Counted from the stretch's first letter, positions 1 through 9,357 are shown. The stretch: DNA of 64,000 nt from DASWJZ01 sp963720705 (GCA_963720705.1 CAVRGJ010000005.1:496001-560000), one strand, 5' to 3'. A program made the numbers and translations. The notes: generated from the sequence alone by a model not told the origin.

Positions 1-524
1 ATGGCCCGCTTGCCAAAGACGGGCTGACCATCGGGTCCGATCTCGCGGACAACATCGTAGCCGTAGCAGAGGCCTCCGCCGGAGCGGCCAGCACGCACAC
101 GTCCCTCCAGGCCGCGCCGCGTCTTCTGTGCGAGGTCCTTGAGGTAGAGAGCATTCATTGTGCCCTTCAGGCCGACCTGAAGCTCGCTGACCTCTCCTTC
201 CGCGACGGTGACAATGCGGATGCCATGGAAGGAGAGCAGCTTGTAAAGACTTGCGACGTCCGCCTGGTCGCGCGACAGCCGGTCGAGGCCTTCGGCCACC
301 AGCACCTCAAAGACTCCCTCACGGGCATCCTGCAGCAGCCTTTGGTAGCCGGGGCGGAGCGTGGACGCGCCGCTCAGCGCTTGATCACTGTAGACCGCAT
401 GTTTCGACCAGCCTTGCTGGTGAATGAGGTCTGAGCATGCTCGGATCTGATCCTCGATGCTCGCATCGCGCTGCAGGTCGGAGGAGTACCTGGCGTAGAC
501 AACCGCGCGTGTGACGCTCTTCAT
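1..524 (-). CDS. Serine site-specific recombinase, N-terminal part (cut by window edge)
   Basis: About 174 residues are visible before the left edge. The N-terminus reads like a resolvase/invertase catalytic domain: YARYSSDLQRDASIEDQ near residues 10-26 supplies the nucleophilic serine (Ser14 or 15), and GLDRLSRDQADV near residues 80-90 is the second conserved block. Enzymes of this family cut and rejoin DNA through a phosphoserine link. The ATG at 524 lies 5 nt after the stop of the upstream tyrosine recombinase, so the two are probably cotranscribed. An in-frame GTG three codons upstream is a possible alternative start. Whether it is a full-length large serine recombinase cannot be seen. 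Confidence 0.9.
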   Translation of the reverse strand, partial: MKSVTRAVVYARYSSDLQRDASIEDQIRACSDLIHQQGWSKHAVYSDQALSGASTLRPGYQRLLQDAREGVFEVLVAEGLDRLSRDQADVASLYKLLSFHGIRIVTVAEGEVSELQVGLKGTMNALYLKDLAQKTRRGLEGRVRAGRSGGGLCYGYDVVREIGPDGQPVFGKRA

Positions 525-529
525 GATGA

Positions 530-1600
530 TCACCTGGTCGCCGGCCGAAGCCGAGATTTGAGTGCTGACAGGGTTGCGACGTGCCGGCGACTCGCCGAGA
601 CGCTGCGGGCGAGATTGTAGTAGCGATCGCCGGTTTCTGGAGTGGCGTGCTGGAGGATACCGGGGACAAGCCCCACTTTCTCGGGAGCCTCCGCGGCCAG
701 GAACGTCGCCGCCGAGCGCCGGAAGTCGTGCGGCGCCATCGCTTGACCGTACTCCTTCTTGGTTCGCCGGCCTACGGCGAGAGAGATGCCGCCATCGTGG
801 AGCGGGCGGCCACCGAGACCGACCCAGAGCGCGTCATGGTTCTTGCCACCCAAGAGCCGGGGGCGAACCTCGTCGAGATAGCGCCTCAGGTAGGGGCGGA
901 GGATTACCGGCACCGGCCAGCTCTCCTCCCGCTTCGACTTGGTGTCCTCGGGAAAGAGAAGAATCTCGATGTGTTCGTCACCGGCGACGCGATGGACATG
1001 ACGGAGAAGTGTCAACGCCGCAATGCTGCGACGTCGGATCGGCCACAGGCTGAGGACGGCAATGATCAAGCCATCGCGAAACTGGATCTCCCGCTCCTTG
1101 CGCGCGCTGGCGGGCAGGGTGTCGGCCGTTTCCATCAGGGCGATGCCAAGGTCGAGTGTTTGATGGGGAGGCACCAGCCGCTCAAAGCGGTCTTCGGAAT
1201 GCGCCCTGGCCTGAAGGCGCCGCTTCAGGCCCTCGAACCAGCTCCAGTCATGATCTGGAGCGACAAGTCGGGCGCCGCAATAGAAGTGAGCGACCATCGT
1301 GGCGACGGAGGTGGCGCTTACCTCGGTGTCGAGGGTCTCGATGTAGGCGCGGACCAACGACGGTGTGATGTGCTCTGCCGCCGGCCACTCCAGGGCGGTC
1401 GGATGCATCGCCTTGAGGAACCCGAGCCAGCGCCGCCAGGCATAGATGAGCGACTTGCGCGTGCCCTTCGAGAAATGGGCGCCACCGGCGCGCTCCTCGT
1501 CGAAGATGTCGCCCGGCGTTAGGGCCGCGTCGAACAGCCGGCGATCGTCCACCGGCCATTCGGTGAGCGGGAGGTGCTTCAGGGGGCGATTGCGGCTCAT
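530..1600 (-). CDS. Tyrosine recombinase/integrase (356 aa)
   Basis: A phage-integrase-type enzyme. The catalytic set is visible: Arg in PIRRRSIAALTL (about 189-191), HDFRR (His291, Arg294), His318 in LQHATPE and Tyr327/328 in GDRYYNLA. The N-terminal 170 residues resemble a core-binding SAM-like domain. The start overlaps the upstream recombinase stop by 4 nt (ATGA), indicating translational coupling, and a serine recombinase follows 5 nt downstream. The catalytic residues are complete, so it may be active. The recombination site is unknown. Confidence 0.92.
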   Translation of the reverse strand: MSRNRPLKHLPLTEWPVDDRRLFDAALTPGDIFDEERAGGAHFSKGTRKSLIYAWRRWLGFLKAMHPTALEWPAAEHITPSLVRAYIETLDTEVSATSVATMVAHFYCGARLVAPDHDWSWFEGLKRRLQARAHSEDRFERLVPPHQTLDLGIALMETADTLPASARKEREIQFRDGLIIAVLSLWPIRRRSIAALTLLRHVHRVAGDEHIEILLFPEDTKSKREESWPVPVILRPYLRRYLDEVRPRLLGGKNHDALWVGLGGRPLHDGGISLAVGRRTKKEYGQAMAPHDFRRSAATFLAAEAPEKVGLVPGILQHATPETGDRYYNLARSVSASRRHVATLSALKSRLRPATR

Positions 1601-3303
1601 TTCCGCCTCCGTGGGCGGCGCCTCAAGGCGAGTGCCTCGCGCTGCTGCACGATGTGATCGCTATAGACGCGACTCGCCCGGCGACTCGAGGATCCGGCGT
1701 AAATCAAAGTGGACTTCGCCCATGCGTGGCCGAGCAAGTCGCTCACCGTCTGGAAGTCCTCCGGATGGGCGTCAAGATAGAGCATCGCGGCGACATGGCG
1801 GAACTGATGCGGCGACAGGGGAATGCCGACCTTCTCTTCGATCAGCTCCGTGACCTGCTGCGACAGAGTCTCCTGGCTCTTGCGCGTTCCGCGCTTCGTG
1901 ACGAACAAGTCGCCGGCTGGGTCTCCTCCAAGGCGCGGCAGGATCTCGCGCCGGTACCAGCGGATCGTCTCCGCCACATCGGGCGAGATCTCGAAGGTCA
2001 GGTCGCGCCGCTTGCTCTTCGTGGCGTCCTTCGGGACGTAGAGGAGCAGCTTGCCCCTGGGTCCCTCGGGCTCCTTGAAGTTCCGACCCCAGTTCAGCGC
2101 GATCAGGTTCTGAGCGCGCAGCGGTGCCACAAGCAGGATATCGACTGCGACGGCGACCTGCGCGTCGACGAACTTCGTGAAGTCGGCTGTTGCAAGCGCC
2201 CGCTTCACCTCTCGCACCAGCTCCTCCGGCAGGTAGATCAGCCTCGCGCGCACCTGGTCGGCCTCGAGCTCTCTCAGAAGCGCTTTGTTCTTTTCGGTGA
2301 GGTCGAAGGGGACGGGGGGCAGCCTGTTCACCACCTTCTTGAGAGCCTTGAGCTCCGCCTCAGGCAACTCGACGTGGTAGCGGGCGATGTCGATCAGAGT
2401 TCGCCCCAAGCAAATGGCGTAGGCGTTGGGTTTGCCATGGGCCTGGTCATGGTAGTGGCGGAGCACGACCTTGACGGAGTCGAGGGCGACAAGGTCGGTC
2501 AGGCTGTTCAACTCCTCGATTGGCTTGCCGTGGTGCACGAGGACCGAAGCGGCGAGGCGGACATGCTGCCTCTGTTGTTGAATGGTCAAAGGCGCGAGCG
2601 GCCGTGTCGGTGTGTTCGGCTCCTCACTGAAGAGATCGGGATTTGCGCGCATCTCAAGATAGGCCTCCGCGTTGGCGCGGAGGCCAGAAGGCAAGTCCTC
2701 CCATCTCAGGTTCGGAGAGGCGGGCCGGAAGCTGATGCGCGCAAGCTCCGTAGCCGGCCATCCCGGGACATGGCTCTGGGCCTCCCTCCACAGAGCGGGG
2801 ATTTCCCGAACGAGACGCTTCGGGCGGGCATGCAGCGTACGTGTTTCCAGCCAGAGCAAGAACTCCTGCAACACCGCGTCGTCGACCACCGCCGGCTCCA
2901 CACAGGTAGAGGCACACCAGTTCATGAAAGTGGCGAGGCCGTTCGCCAGCCTCTTGTTGCCGGCGACGGCGACGGCGAGCGGCGCCCAGCCAGCGTGACG
3001 CCGGGCAGCGCCGCGCGGGAAGTGCTCGAGTACGCCGGCCCGTTCGAGGGCTGCAGCGAAGAGGCTGCGGACGTTGGCGAAGGTGCTGGGCGTGATGCAA
3101 TGCATCGCCGGCCGGATGCCGGCGAGACGAGCGCGCAACGAATGCACCTCAAGACTCAGAGCAACAGGTGGGCAACCGGCCATCTTAGAGATGCGGTTGA
3201 CCGCCGATATCATGTCCCGCTTCCTGAGCGGCGGGAGGTCGGCCTGCTCGAGCATCGCGAGGAGGTCGGCGGCGGTCCGGAGGGGATGGTAGGGTGCGTT
3301 CAT
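1597..3303 (-). CDS. Tyrosine recombinase/integrase, long form (568 aa)
   Basis: The C-terminal third has the tyrosine recombinase signature: Arg in LRAQNLIALNW, HQFRH, GHAWAKSTLIYAG with the final Tyr. The long N-terminal region has no motif I can name. I place the start at the ATG at 3303, because it is preceded by CCGGAGAATCAGC, a good ribosome site. An in-frame extension to 3375 lacks one. It is the first of three consecutive recombinase genes and overlaps the next by 4 nt. Tandem recombinases of unlike size are typical of recombinase-cluster mobile elements, though those described as RIT elements have three tyrosine enzymes. Confidence 0.9.
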   Translation of the reverse strand: MNAPYHPLRTAADLLAMLEQADLPPLRKRDMISAVNRISKMAGCPPVALSLEVHSLRARLAGIRPAMHCITPSTFANVRSLFAAALERAGVLEHFPRGAARRHAGWAPLAVAVAGNKRLANGLATFMNWCASTCVEPAVVDDAVLQEFLLWLETRTLHARPKRLVREIPALWREAQSHVPGWPATELARISFRPASPNLRWEDLPSGLRANAEAYLEMRANPDLFSEEPNTPTRPLAPLTIQQQRQHVRLAASVLVHHGKPIEELNSLTDLVALDSVKVVLRHYHDQAHGKPNAYAICLGRTLIDIARYHVELPEAELKALKKVVNRLPPVPFDLTEKNKALLRELEADQVRARLIYLPEELVREVKRALATADFTKFVDAQVAVAVDILLVAPLRAQNLIALNWGRNFKEPEGPRGKLLLYVPKDATKSKRRDLTFEISPDVAETIRWYRREILPRLGGDPAGDLFVTKRGTRKSQETLSQQVTELIEEKVGIPLSPHQFRHVAAMLYLDAHPEDFQTVSDLLGHAWAKSTLIYAGSSSRRASRVYSDHIVQQREALALRRRPRRRK

Positions 3304-3478
3304 GCTGATTCTCCGGTGTTTATAGGTGAGTTGTGTCAAACAGTGACAAACGCTGACGTTCGTGAAATCTAACATACCATAGATGGAACAACTCTTCGGA
3401 CCGTGCTTTCACGAGACTTGCTTAAGTTGCTGGAACTACATAGATCGCAACTGTCAGAGCCGCGCTGCATTGCGGGCA
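3304..3478. other. Leader between HTH gene and recombinases
   Basis: This 175-nt spacer carries the ribosome site for the long recombinase at its left end. I see no gene or strong hairpin in it. It could hold an internal promoter or the element's recombination site. Confidence 0.3.
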
Positions 3479-3649
3479 TCATTCGGGTTGAAGCAGCCGC
3501 AAGAGATCCCGCTCGGCGACGAGCCGGGCGCCGCCGATCTTGATGGAGGGGAGGGTGCCGTCGGCGATCCACCGGCGGACGGTCCGAACGCTTTGGCCAG
3601 TCAGATCGGCGATGGCGCCGGCGCGCAGGTATTGGGATTGCCCGCTCAT
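3479..3649 (-). CDS. Excisionase-type HTH DNA-binding protein (56 aa)
   Basis: The small protein reads as a MerR/Xis-type winged helix: LRAGAIADLTGQSVRTVRRW forms the helix-turn-helix and GTLPSIKIGGARL the wing, followed by a short helix. Proteins of this type act as recombination directionality factors or repressors. It starts in a 4-nt overlap with the upstream small gene and lies 175 nt before two tyrosine recombinases on the same strand, the usual place for an excisionase. Its role in excision is inferred from position. Confidence 0.85.
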   Translation of the reverse strand: MSGQSQYLRAGAIADLTGQSVRTVRRWIADGTLPSIKIGGARLVAERDLLRLLQPE

Positions 3650-3948
3650 TTGTCACACCCGACGGCGCTGCACCGAAGTTTGCATTCGGCGGGTTGGGCA
3701 TCCTGGCTCTTCGCCGCCGCGAAGATCTCAGTGGCTGCCTGCCGTGCGAGCAGGCGCACAAGCGCGATTAGCGATTCGCCGGCGGGTTCTTCAGGCCCGC
3801 ATCTGGCAAGTGACTTGTGGCGCCGTCTGGCGTCCCGGCCCTCCTTATGAAGCATCGGAGAGGCATTTGCCGTCCCAGGGGGTCCCGAGATTTCTGAAGA
3901 GGGCAGAACCTCGGGCCCGGCTGCGGCGGGATTGCCGGCGTGTGTCAT
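3646..3948 (-). CDS. Small protein coupled to the excisionase gene (100 aa)
   Basis: No enzyme motif is visible. The C-terminal half contains a helix (LVRLLARQAATEIF) of a kind common in short rhizobial proteins encoded beside recombinases. The stop overlaps the excisionase start by 4 nt (ATGA), which is the main reason to accept it as a gene. The function is unknown. It may help load the HTH protein or act as a small regulator. Confidence 0.6.
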   Translation of the reverse strand: MTHAGNPAAAGPEVLPSSEISGPPGTANASPMLHKEGRDARRRHKSLARCGPEEPAGESLIALVRLLARQAATEIFAAAKSQDAQPAECKLRCSAVGCDK

Positions 3949-4028
3949 GCCGGCTAGCTTGCGCTACCGCCGGCCGTGAATGGGCATGGAGATTAATTGT
4001 GAGGCGGCAGAAGCCGTCAAAGACGTAG

Positions 4029-4874
4029 TTAAGGCCCTCTGTCTGGCGCCCTCCGCCGCTGATCCTTCCGCGCTACTGCTCTCCGTGCTAGATCGGCAAC
4101 GTCTCCGCCGGTGCGCGTCAGCGCTTCCCTCGCGGGTGGCGGCAAGGTGCCGACGGCGATCTCGAAGAACTCAAGGAAGGCTCCACCTTCCCGAGCATGG
4201 GGGCGTGACGTGTTGAGCGACTTGTTGACGATCACCGAGCGCGCAGCTCTGCGTGCGCCGAAGCGTTCGTAGAAGCTCGCAAGCTCTCGTGCCAACTCGT
4301 ACGCGGCCTGATTATCGGTACCTTCTGGCCGTCCGCGTTTTGGCTTGGGCAATGCTTCAAGTGCTGCTTGTGCAGCCGCATTAACGGCACCTGAGCGAAC
4401 TTTGCCGGGTGCGAAATTCTCGCGTCCGCACGGGTAGTGCTCTGCAATCACCTGACGCACTCCGGGATCCCAAGTCTCTATCTCGTCTTCGGTGATGTGT
4501 CCCTGGTTGGAGATCTCTTGCAATGCGCCGCGGATGCGAGGTTTAGATGCAAGGGAATTTACGTTCGCAAGATCGGCGACGAACCCGACCAAGATTAGGG
4601 CGAGTTCCTCCAGGGCGACATCGATGAGGCAGACCATCTCGAAGTCGGAGCGGCCTTTGCGGTTCGCCATGTAGCGGTCAAACGGTCTTGCACCGGGCAC
4701 CTCTTGCCGAGAGGGCGGCAGGGTTCGTGCCTCTTCTTCGTCCAGGCCGATTTCCAATAGCCGCGCAAACTCCTCCCGCGACTTGTGTAACTCCTTTGAA
4801 ATGAAGTCGGAGTCCTTTTCATCCCATTCGTAGGGCTTCCAAGTCGGGACCGACTTTGTCCTATTGCTCGGCAT
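4029..4874 (-). CDS. Hypothetical protein (281 aa)
   Basis: The reading frame is long, starts with ATG and is acidic in its first half (EWDEKDSDF, GLDEEEAR), with basic patches later (PKPKRGRPEGT, an AT-hook-like stretch near residue 180). I recognise no domain. It ends 80 nt before the small excisionase-coupled gene, on the same strand, so it may belong to the recombinase operon. The GRP-type core could indicate DNA binding, but that is weak. Confidence 0.7.
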   Translation of the reverse strand: MPSNRTKSVPTWKPYEWDEKDSDFISKELHKSREEFARLLEIGLDEEEARTLPPSRQEVPGARPFDRYMANRKGRSDFEMVCLIDVALEELALILVGFVADLANVNSLASKPRIRGALQEISNQGHITEDEIETWDPGVRQVIAEHYPCGRENFAPGKVRSGAVNAAAQAALEALPKPKRGRPEGTDNQAAYELARELASFYERFGARRAARSVIVNKSLNTSRPHAREGGAFLEFFEIAVGTLPPPAREALTRTGGDVADLARRAVARKDQRRRAPDRGP

Positions 4875-4924
4875 GAGCTTTCCCTGCCTTGCGCAAGGCC
4901 ACTTATAACAAACGCGTTGTGCGC

Positions 4925-5240
4925 AGGCGAATCAGCGGGGGCTCCCAACGCCGATCGGCGTGTCACCCACTCGCGCCGATTCACATCAGCGTCCTGTACC
5001 TGAACGAAGCACGGGGCCTAATCACCAGCAGCAGTGAGCAGCACATTGGCCGCTCGCGTGGCGGGCTCACCAGCAAAATCCACGTCGTCGTAGACGCCAA
5101 GGGTCTGCCCGTGCGGCTGGGCCTCACCGGCGGCCAAGTGCACGACAACCAGCTTTGCACGGTCCTGCTCAATGCTGGCGGACCGTGGTTACGACGCCGA
5201 CTGGATCAGGGCGCCGGTTGCCGAACAGGGCGCATGGGTT
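4925..5240 (+). pseudogene. IS5-family transposase, internal fragment
   Basis: Translation gives HIGRSRGGLTSKIHVVVDAK and GLPVRLGLTGGQVHDNQ, the DDE-domain core of IS5/IS427-type transposases. A frame change near 5160 leads to MLADRGYDADWI, the next conserved block, after which homology stops. No ends or start codon remain. The fragment abuts a piece of a similar transposase in the opposite orientation, showing rearrangement between copies. Confidence 0.8.
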
Positions 5241-5420
5241 CTTCTTAGAGTTCGCTTCGGCAGTGGATGCTGTGGCGCCGCTTGATCTCGCTGCGACGTC
5301 TCCCGGACGCCGCGCGGCTTGCTCGGCAGGATTGGCCGGATGATCTTCCATTCTATATCGCTGAGGGCGTATCGCATGATGGAGGCTCCTTTTTGAAGCT
5401 TGAATCACACGAGCCCGCCC
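5241..5420 (-). pseudogene. IS5-family transposase, N-terminal fragment with IS end
   Basis: From an ATG at 5377 the minus strand reads MRYALSDIEWKIIRPILPSK then PRGVRE, the classic start of IS5/IS427 transposases, and then loses homology. The sequence just upstream (GTGATTCAAGC) resembles the left end of the IS5-type copy at 33.35 kb. It is inverted relative to the adjacent internal fragment. Confidence 0.75.
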
Positions 5421-5654
5421 GTTCTCAACCAGGATCGCATGTCCGAACTACACTCGGAACCGGTCATCGCATTGCCGAGCGATGACGGCCGGGTTTGACC
5501 CTGAGCGGCCGTCGATAAAAGCGACGTGCCGGCAAGGCCGATCGCTATCGGCCAGTTGAGCGGTTGGGCCGGACGATTGATTGAGAACTTGTCGCCTCGG
5601 CATATCGCGGCCCGTGGTGTATGATGCCCCGGGCTCTAGCGCAGGAGACCGACG
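5421..5654. other. Non-coding stretch before the beta-propeller gene
   Basis: I see no credible gene here. The segment should carry the promoter of the downstream secreted protein, but no clear -35/-10 pair stands out. Confidence 0.3.
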
Positions 5655-6584
5655 ATGGTGTGTCGCTATGCTGGCGTGATCTTGGCCGTCGCAGGTCTGG
5701 GGGGCGGACCCGTTTACGCTGCTCCCGAAATCCCGATTTCCGCGCTTACGGTCCAAGCCGAGCTCAGCCGCGGAGGCGACTATTTCGGGTTTGGTTTCGG
5801 AGCACTCTGGTTCATGTCGGGTCCGAAACTCATTCGCGTCGATGCCGCAGACAACTCAATAAGCGAAACATTTGTCAAAGGAGCGACCGGCGAAGTACGC
5901 GGCGTCGTCTTTTCCGAAGACGCCGTTTGGCTTGCCGACGCCGGCAGTCAGAAGATCTACAAGGTCGACCCGATCAGCCGCACTGTGACCATGGAAATAT
6001 TCGCGGAAATGTACGGCCGCGAGGGGTCCATTGGCGTCGGGGCAGGATCTGTCTGGCTGGTCACGCAAGGCGATCGCGTCTTGGCACGCTTCAATATCGA
6101 GACCGGTGACGCCGAGCCGCCGGTTAACCTTCCCTCAGACATCAGCACCGTGACATTTGCCTACGGCGCCGCCTGGGCGACCGGCTTCGGAAATAGCGAA
6201 CTTTACCGGATCGATCCAGTTGTGGGAGTGATCACGGACAGCATTCCGATCGTCGCGCGCCCACTATCGATCACCGCCTGCGAAGGCGGCATTTGGGTGT
6301 TGGGCCAGGGAGACCATGTCGTCCAGCATATCGATCCAAAGACCCGCGAGGTCGTGGCCAGCATCGACACCGGACGCGAGAACGGTTGGGGCGAGATAAG
6401 TTGCGGGGGCGGATATCTCTGGTTCAGCCTGCCGGGCGTGCCAGTAGCCCAAATAGATCCCCGGCGCAACGAACTGGTCCGCGTCTTCGTCGGATATGAC
6501 TGCGGGCTGTCAGTTGCTTTCGGGGGTAATTCGCTCTGGGTAGGAGGAGCGCCCCTCTTACGCCTGGCGCCGCCTCCACTTTGA
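5655..6584 (+). CDS. Secreted beta-propeller (Vgb/YncE-like) protein (309 aa)
   Basis: The first 23 residues form a signal peptide ending near VYAAPE. The rest is a series of blades of about 40 residues with recurring GAxW units (FGALWFM, EDAVWLADAG, AGSVWLV, YGAAWATG, EGGIWVLG, GGYLWFS, GGNSLWVG), each followed by a xxIDP turn (YKVDPIS, YRIDPVV, QHIDPKT, AQIDPRR). That matches six- or seven-bladed propellers such as streptogramin lyase-like and YncE proteins. Catalytic residues of Vgb lyase are not evident. A binding or structural role in the periplasm is likely. It is convergent with the DUF1194 gene. Confidence 0.8.
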   Translation: MVCRYAGVILAVAGLGGGPVYAAPEIPISALTVQAELSRGGDYFGFGFGALWFMSGPKLIRVDAADNSISETFVKGATGEVRGVVFSEDAVWLADAGSQKIYKVDPISRTVTMEIFAEMYGREGSIGVGAGSVWLVTQGDRVLARFNIETGDAEPPVNLPSDISTVTFAYGAAWATGFGNSELYRIDPVVGVITDSIPIVARPLSITACEGGIWVLGQGDHVVQHIDPKTREVVASIDTGRENGWGEISCGGGYLWFSLPGVPVAQIDPRRNELVRVFVGYDCGLSVAFGGNSLWVGGAPLLRLAPPPL

Positions 6585-6587
6585 GAC

Positions 6588-7394
6588 TCAGTTAGCCGGC
6601 AAGAGGCGTCCTTCGCCTTTTTCACCAGACATGCAATCGATGCGCTCCTCTCGCCGAAATTCGGCAACGGGCACTATCGTTGCCTGGAACCCATTCGAAA
6701 TCTCGAGGACGAGCTTTCGTTCGATGGCCGAGCCGAAATCTTCTTTGCGATCAACCGACACCACGAACGCCCCAGGGCCGCCGATCACGCAGTCCTCAAA
6801 GTAATGGTCGAGACCTTCGATGCTGTAGAGGCCCTGGCCCCAGCGGGGGCGGATCATGATCGGCAACGCGTTAATGGTGACACCGTCTCCCACAACCTCA
6901 TCGCGCGTCGCCTCGACCGAAGGGCCGAGGTTGTTGGGGCCGTCGCCCGAAACGTCGACCGCTCGTCGCTCGCCAACGTAGTTATTCACCGAGAACTGGT
7001 CATTAGAGAAACGCAGCGCGGCCGAAATGGACGTGCCGAACTCCCTTCCGATGGGGGCGCCCTCAAGCGCGTTGGAGAAATCGAGCGCGCTGTCCTCGCC
7101 GTCCACGATTGTCCACGGGACTACCACTCGCTGGATGCCTTCATCGGCCCATTCGACATAGGCGACCGCAATGCGACCAAGTGCGCCGGAGCGGATTGCG
7201 TTCAATACCCGGGGTGACCGAAGGGCTTGCACGTACCCCTGGCGCTGAAATTGCTGCTCGTCGGGGGTCATTGACGCCGATATGTCAACGGCCAGAACCA
7301 GTTCAAGATCAACCGGAGTTTCATCTGCGGCGAGACAACTCTCGGCGCAAGCCAATACGATGGCAGCGACCACTGCTGCAAAACTCGCCTGCAC
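6588..7394 (-). CDS. DUF1194 family secreted von Willebrand-type protein (268 aa)
   Basis: A GTG start with GGAAGG upstream gives a signal peptide (to about CLAADE, residue 24). ELVLAVDISASM follows, holding the DxSxS metal-adhesion motif of VWA folds, then EWADEG, DVSGDGPNN and DHYFEDCVIGG, all typical of the DUF1194 family of alphaproteobacteria. The protein is full length. The role is unknown, probably periplasmic adhesion or scaffolding. Confidence 0.88.
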   Translation of the reverse strand: MQASFAAVVAAIVLACAESCLAADETPVDLELVLAVDISASMTPDEQQFQRQGYVQALRSPRVLNAIRSGALGRIAVAYVEWADEGIQRVVVPWTIVDGEDSALDFSNALEGAPIGREFGTSISAALRFSNDQFSVNNYVGERRAVDVSGDGPNNLGPSVEATRDEVVGDGVTINALPIMIRPRWGQGLYSIEGLDHYFEDCVIGGPGAFVVSVDRKEDFGSAIERKLVLEISNGFQATIVPVAEFRREERIDCMSGEKGEGRLLPAN

Positions 7395-7649
7395 GGAAGC
7401 ACCTTCCGGAAACAGGTGTCGAACTAGCGCTATTATTACCAGATCGCAATCATCAGGGAAATTCCGCAGCTGCTTATATGGGCCGGTCGAGGCCGAGCTT
7501 ATCGCACGCCATCGCTATTTCTGGGCGCGATGACGTCCGCTCATGGCGCTTTTCTACCGTCCTGGTACGAACCAGCGAGGTCCGGAATACCCCAAAAAGC
7601 CGCCTTCGGGAATTAGCCGTATCGCCACGACAATTTATGAGTACACGGC
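7395..7649. other. Intergenic stretch
   Basis: No supported gene. It holds the ribosome site of the DUF1194 gene and separates it from the IS1 remnant. Confidence 0.3.
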
Positions 7650-8327
7650 CTAGCTCGTGAACGACAAGTGGGTGGAGCGAATTTGGCGGCGCCAGGGGCT
7701 GAAGGCCCCCCAAAAGCAGCCGAAGCGCGGACGCCTCTGGCTTTCACCGCGGGCCTTCTTCTCAGACTTTGCGTTCTTCGCCTTCGCGCTGACGAAACCC
7801 CAAATCTCGTCAACTTGAAGCCTCCTGCATTCGAGGTTCTGAAAGACGCGATCCTGATACCAAGCCGCTGCCTGCCCGGCATCGACCAGAAGCTTGGTCA
7901 CCGTCGTCTTGCTCACGCCGGTCAGCGGCGTGACGGCACGGATCAGAGAAAGTGCAGCCAGCCCGGAACAATGATCACGTTGCCCGTTTCGGGTGTGCTT
8001 TGGATTCCGGCGTGGATTTGCCTTTGGATCGAGTTTGGGCTTGGCTTTGGTTTGAGGTTTGGGCTTGACGTCGGGTGTTGTCCCGGCGTCGCTCGTCGGT
8101 GCGTCCGCGTCCTTGACAGCTTGTGAGACAATCTGCGCGACGCTCTTGGGGTCTTTGATGACGGACACGCCGGCCGTCATCTCGCCGAGGGCCGACGGCA
8201 CTTCCGTTCTCGCGCGGTCGTTGGCGCCGAGGGCCGAGAACTCTTGCAGAAGCTCGGCTGCTATCGAGCGGCTCGACAATCTGACCTTATTGCTCCGCGG
8301 CGCCGATCGCCGACTGGCGCTTTCCAC
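7650..8327 (-). pseudogene. IS1-family transposase N-terminal remnant joined to unrelated sequence
   Basis: The part nearest the stop reads LTGVSKTTVTKLLVDAG, YQDRVFQNLECRRLQVDEIW and FVSAKAKNAKSEKK, the helix-turn-helix and start of the catalytic domain of IS1-type transposases. The DDE domain is missing. Upstream in the same frame is a Lys/Pro-rich stretch (KPKPQTKAKPKLDPKAN) and a helical region not belonging to IS1, so the open frame is chimeric and probably not a working gene. Confidence 0.65.
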
Positions 8328-8373
8328 GCTCCTCGATCAAACCAGGGGTGCATCGAAGTCGCCGGGCGCCGCA

Positions 8374-9156
8374 TCAAGCGTCTGAGAACCGCTCGAGATG
8401 CACGCCGCGGCAGTCCATCTCGTATTCGAGGTCCACGACGGGCGGACGGGCATAGTGCCATGTCAAACCGCGCGAAGCAGCGCCCCTCACAACGATCTCA
8501 TCGGCCAAGAAGGGATGGAGGTCGTGAATCGTATAGACCTGCGTCGCGGTCGTGTCGCGCCAATGAAATCCCAGCGCGCCAAGCCGCGCCTCCATCTCGC
8601 GCAAGACAAATTTCGCCTTCTCGCGCAGCCCGGCGGGGCTGCAATCGCCAGGGCGGACGATGTGGTCTTGATAGTTCGCCTTGCCTTCCGGGACCTCTCC
8701 GCTTCCGGCAATTACGAAGGAAGGGGAAGGATCAATGGCCGCTGTGGTGAAGGAAAAGGCGTGGAAGCACGGCTCGCGGGGAGGTGACATGTCCGGGCAG
8801 ACATTGCTGCGTGCGACCGGATTTGTTCCGCCAGCGATGATCCCCCACTGAGATAGATGTGCCGCGTAGCCTTCGTTGAATTCTTGGAAGCCGGCCTCGG
8901 AGAAGGGGGCGGGCGACCGCAGCTCGCAGGCGCAGAATGATGCCAGCGGCCGTCCCGCGGCACTGACGATCTGCTCGATGCGGCGGAAGCCTTCTGACAA
9001 GGGAACGAGCGTCCGAAACGTGACGCGCTCAATGCGGAAGCCCGGCAGTGCAGCCACTCCGCCGGAATATTGGAGAACGCCGGGAATGAAGCGGTAGCCA
9101 CCCGGAGCAAGCTCGACCGACGTCACGCGAATTCCTCGGTTGGTGATTTCTCGCAA
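8374..9156 (-). CDS. CnbZ-type 2-aminomuconate deaminase-like protein (260 aa)
   Basis: The protein starts with a TTG (AAAGG upstream), giving REITNRGIRV, which fits the family start. Blocks such as ELAPGGYRFIPGVLQYSGG, FCACELRSPAPFSE, NPVARSNVCP, GSGEVPEGKANYQDHIVRPG and TATQVYTIHDLHPFLADEI match, from memory, proteins annotated as 2-amino-5-chloromuconate deaminase CnbZ. These remove ammonia from aminomuconate intermediates of aminoaromatic ring cleavage. It lies beside an IclR regulator and a polar amino-acid-type ABC importer. The family call is fair; the substrate is open. Confidence 0.6.
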   Translation of the reverse strand: MREITNRGIRVTSVELAPGGYRFIPGVLQYSGGVAALPGFRIERVTFRTLVPLSEGFRRIEQIVSAAGRPLASFCACELRSPAPFSEAGFQEFNEGYAAHLSQWGIIAGGTNPVARSNVCPDMSPPREPCFHAFSFTTAAIDPSPSFVIAGSGEVPEGKANYQDHIVRPGDCSPAGLREKAKFVLREMEARLGALGFHWRDTTATQVYTIHDLHPFLADEIVVRGAASRGLTWHYARPPVVDLEYEMDCRGVHLERFSDA

Positions 9157-9357
9157 GCGTGCCTTTGTCGCCGGCGATCAGCAAGCGTGTTCAACATCGC
9201 TGCTTGGCTATCGCGCGCGTTGCGAACCCTCTCAATTCAAAAGACGAAACCCCGCATGGCCACTTCGTGTATTCGAGCCCGGATTTGGTGGCTCTCTTTT
9301 GGGACGATTGCCGAAGCTCACGCATTCTGCCAAGCGCTTGGGTGCCCTGATCGCGCC

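Noticed and set aside
581..1522. Plus-strand open frame opposite the second tyrosine recombinase
   Set aside because: Antisense shadow with no ribosome site or family.
1654..3372. Long plus-strand open frame opposite the long tyrosine recombinase
   Set aside because: No domain; it is the antisense of a gene with clear catalytic motifs and arises from high GC.
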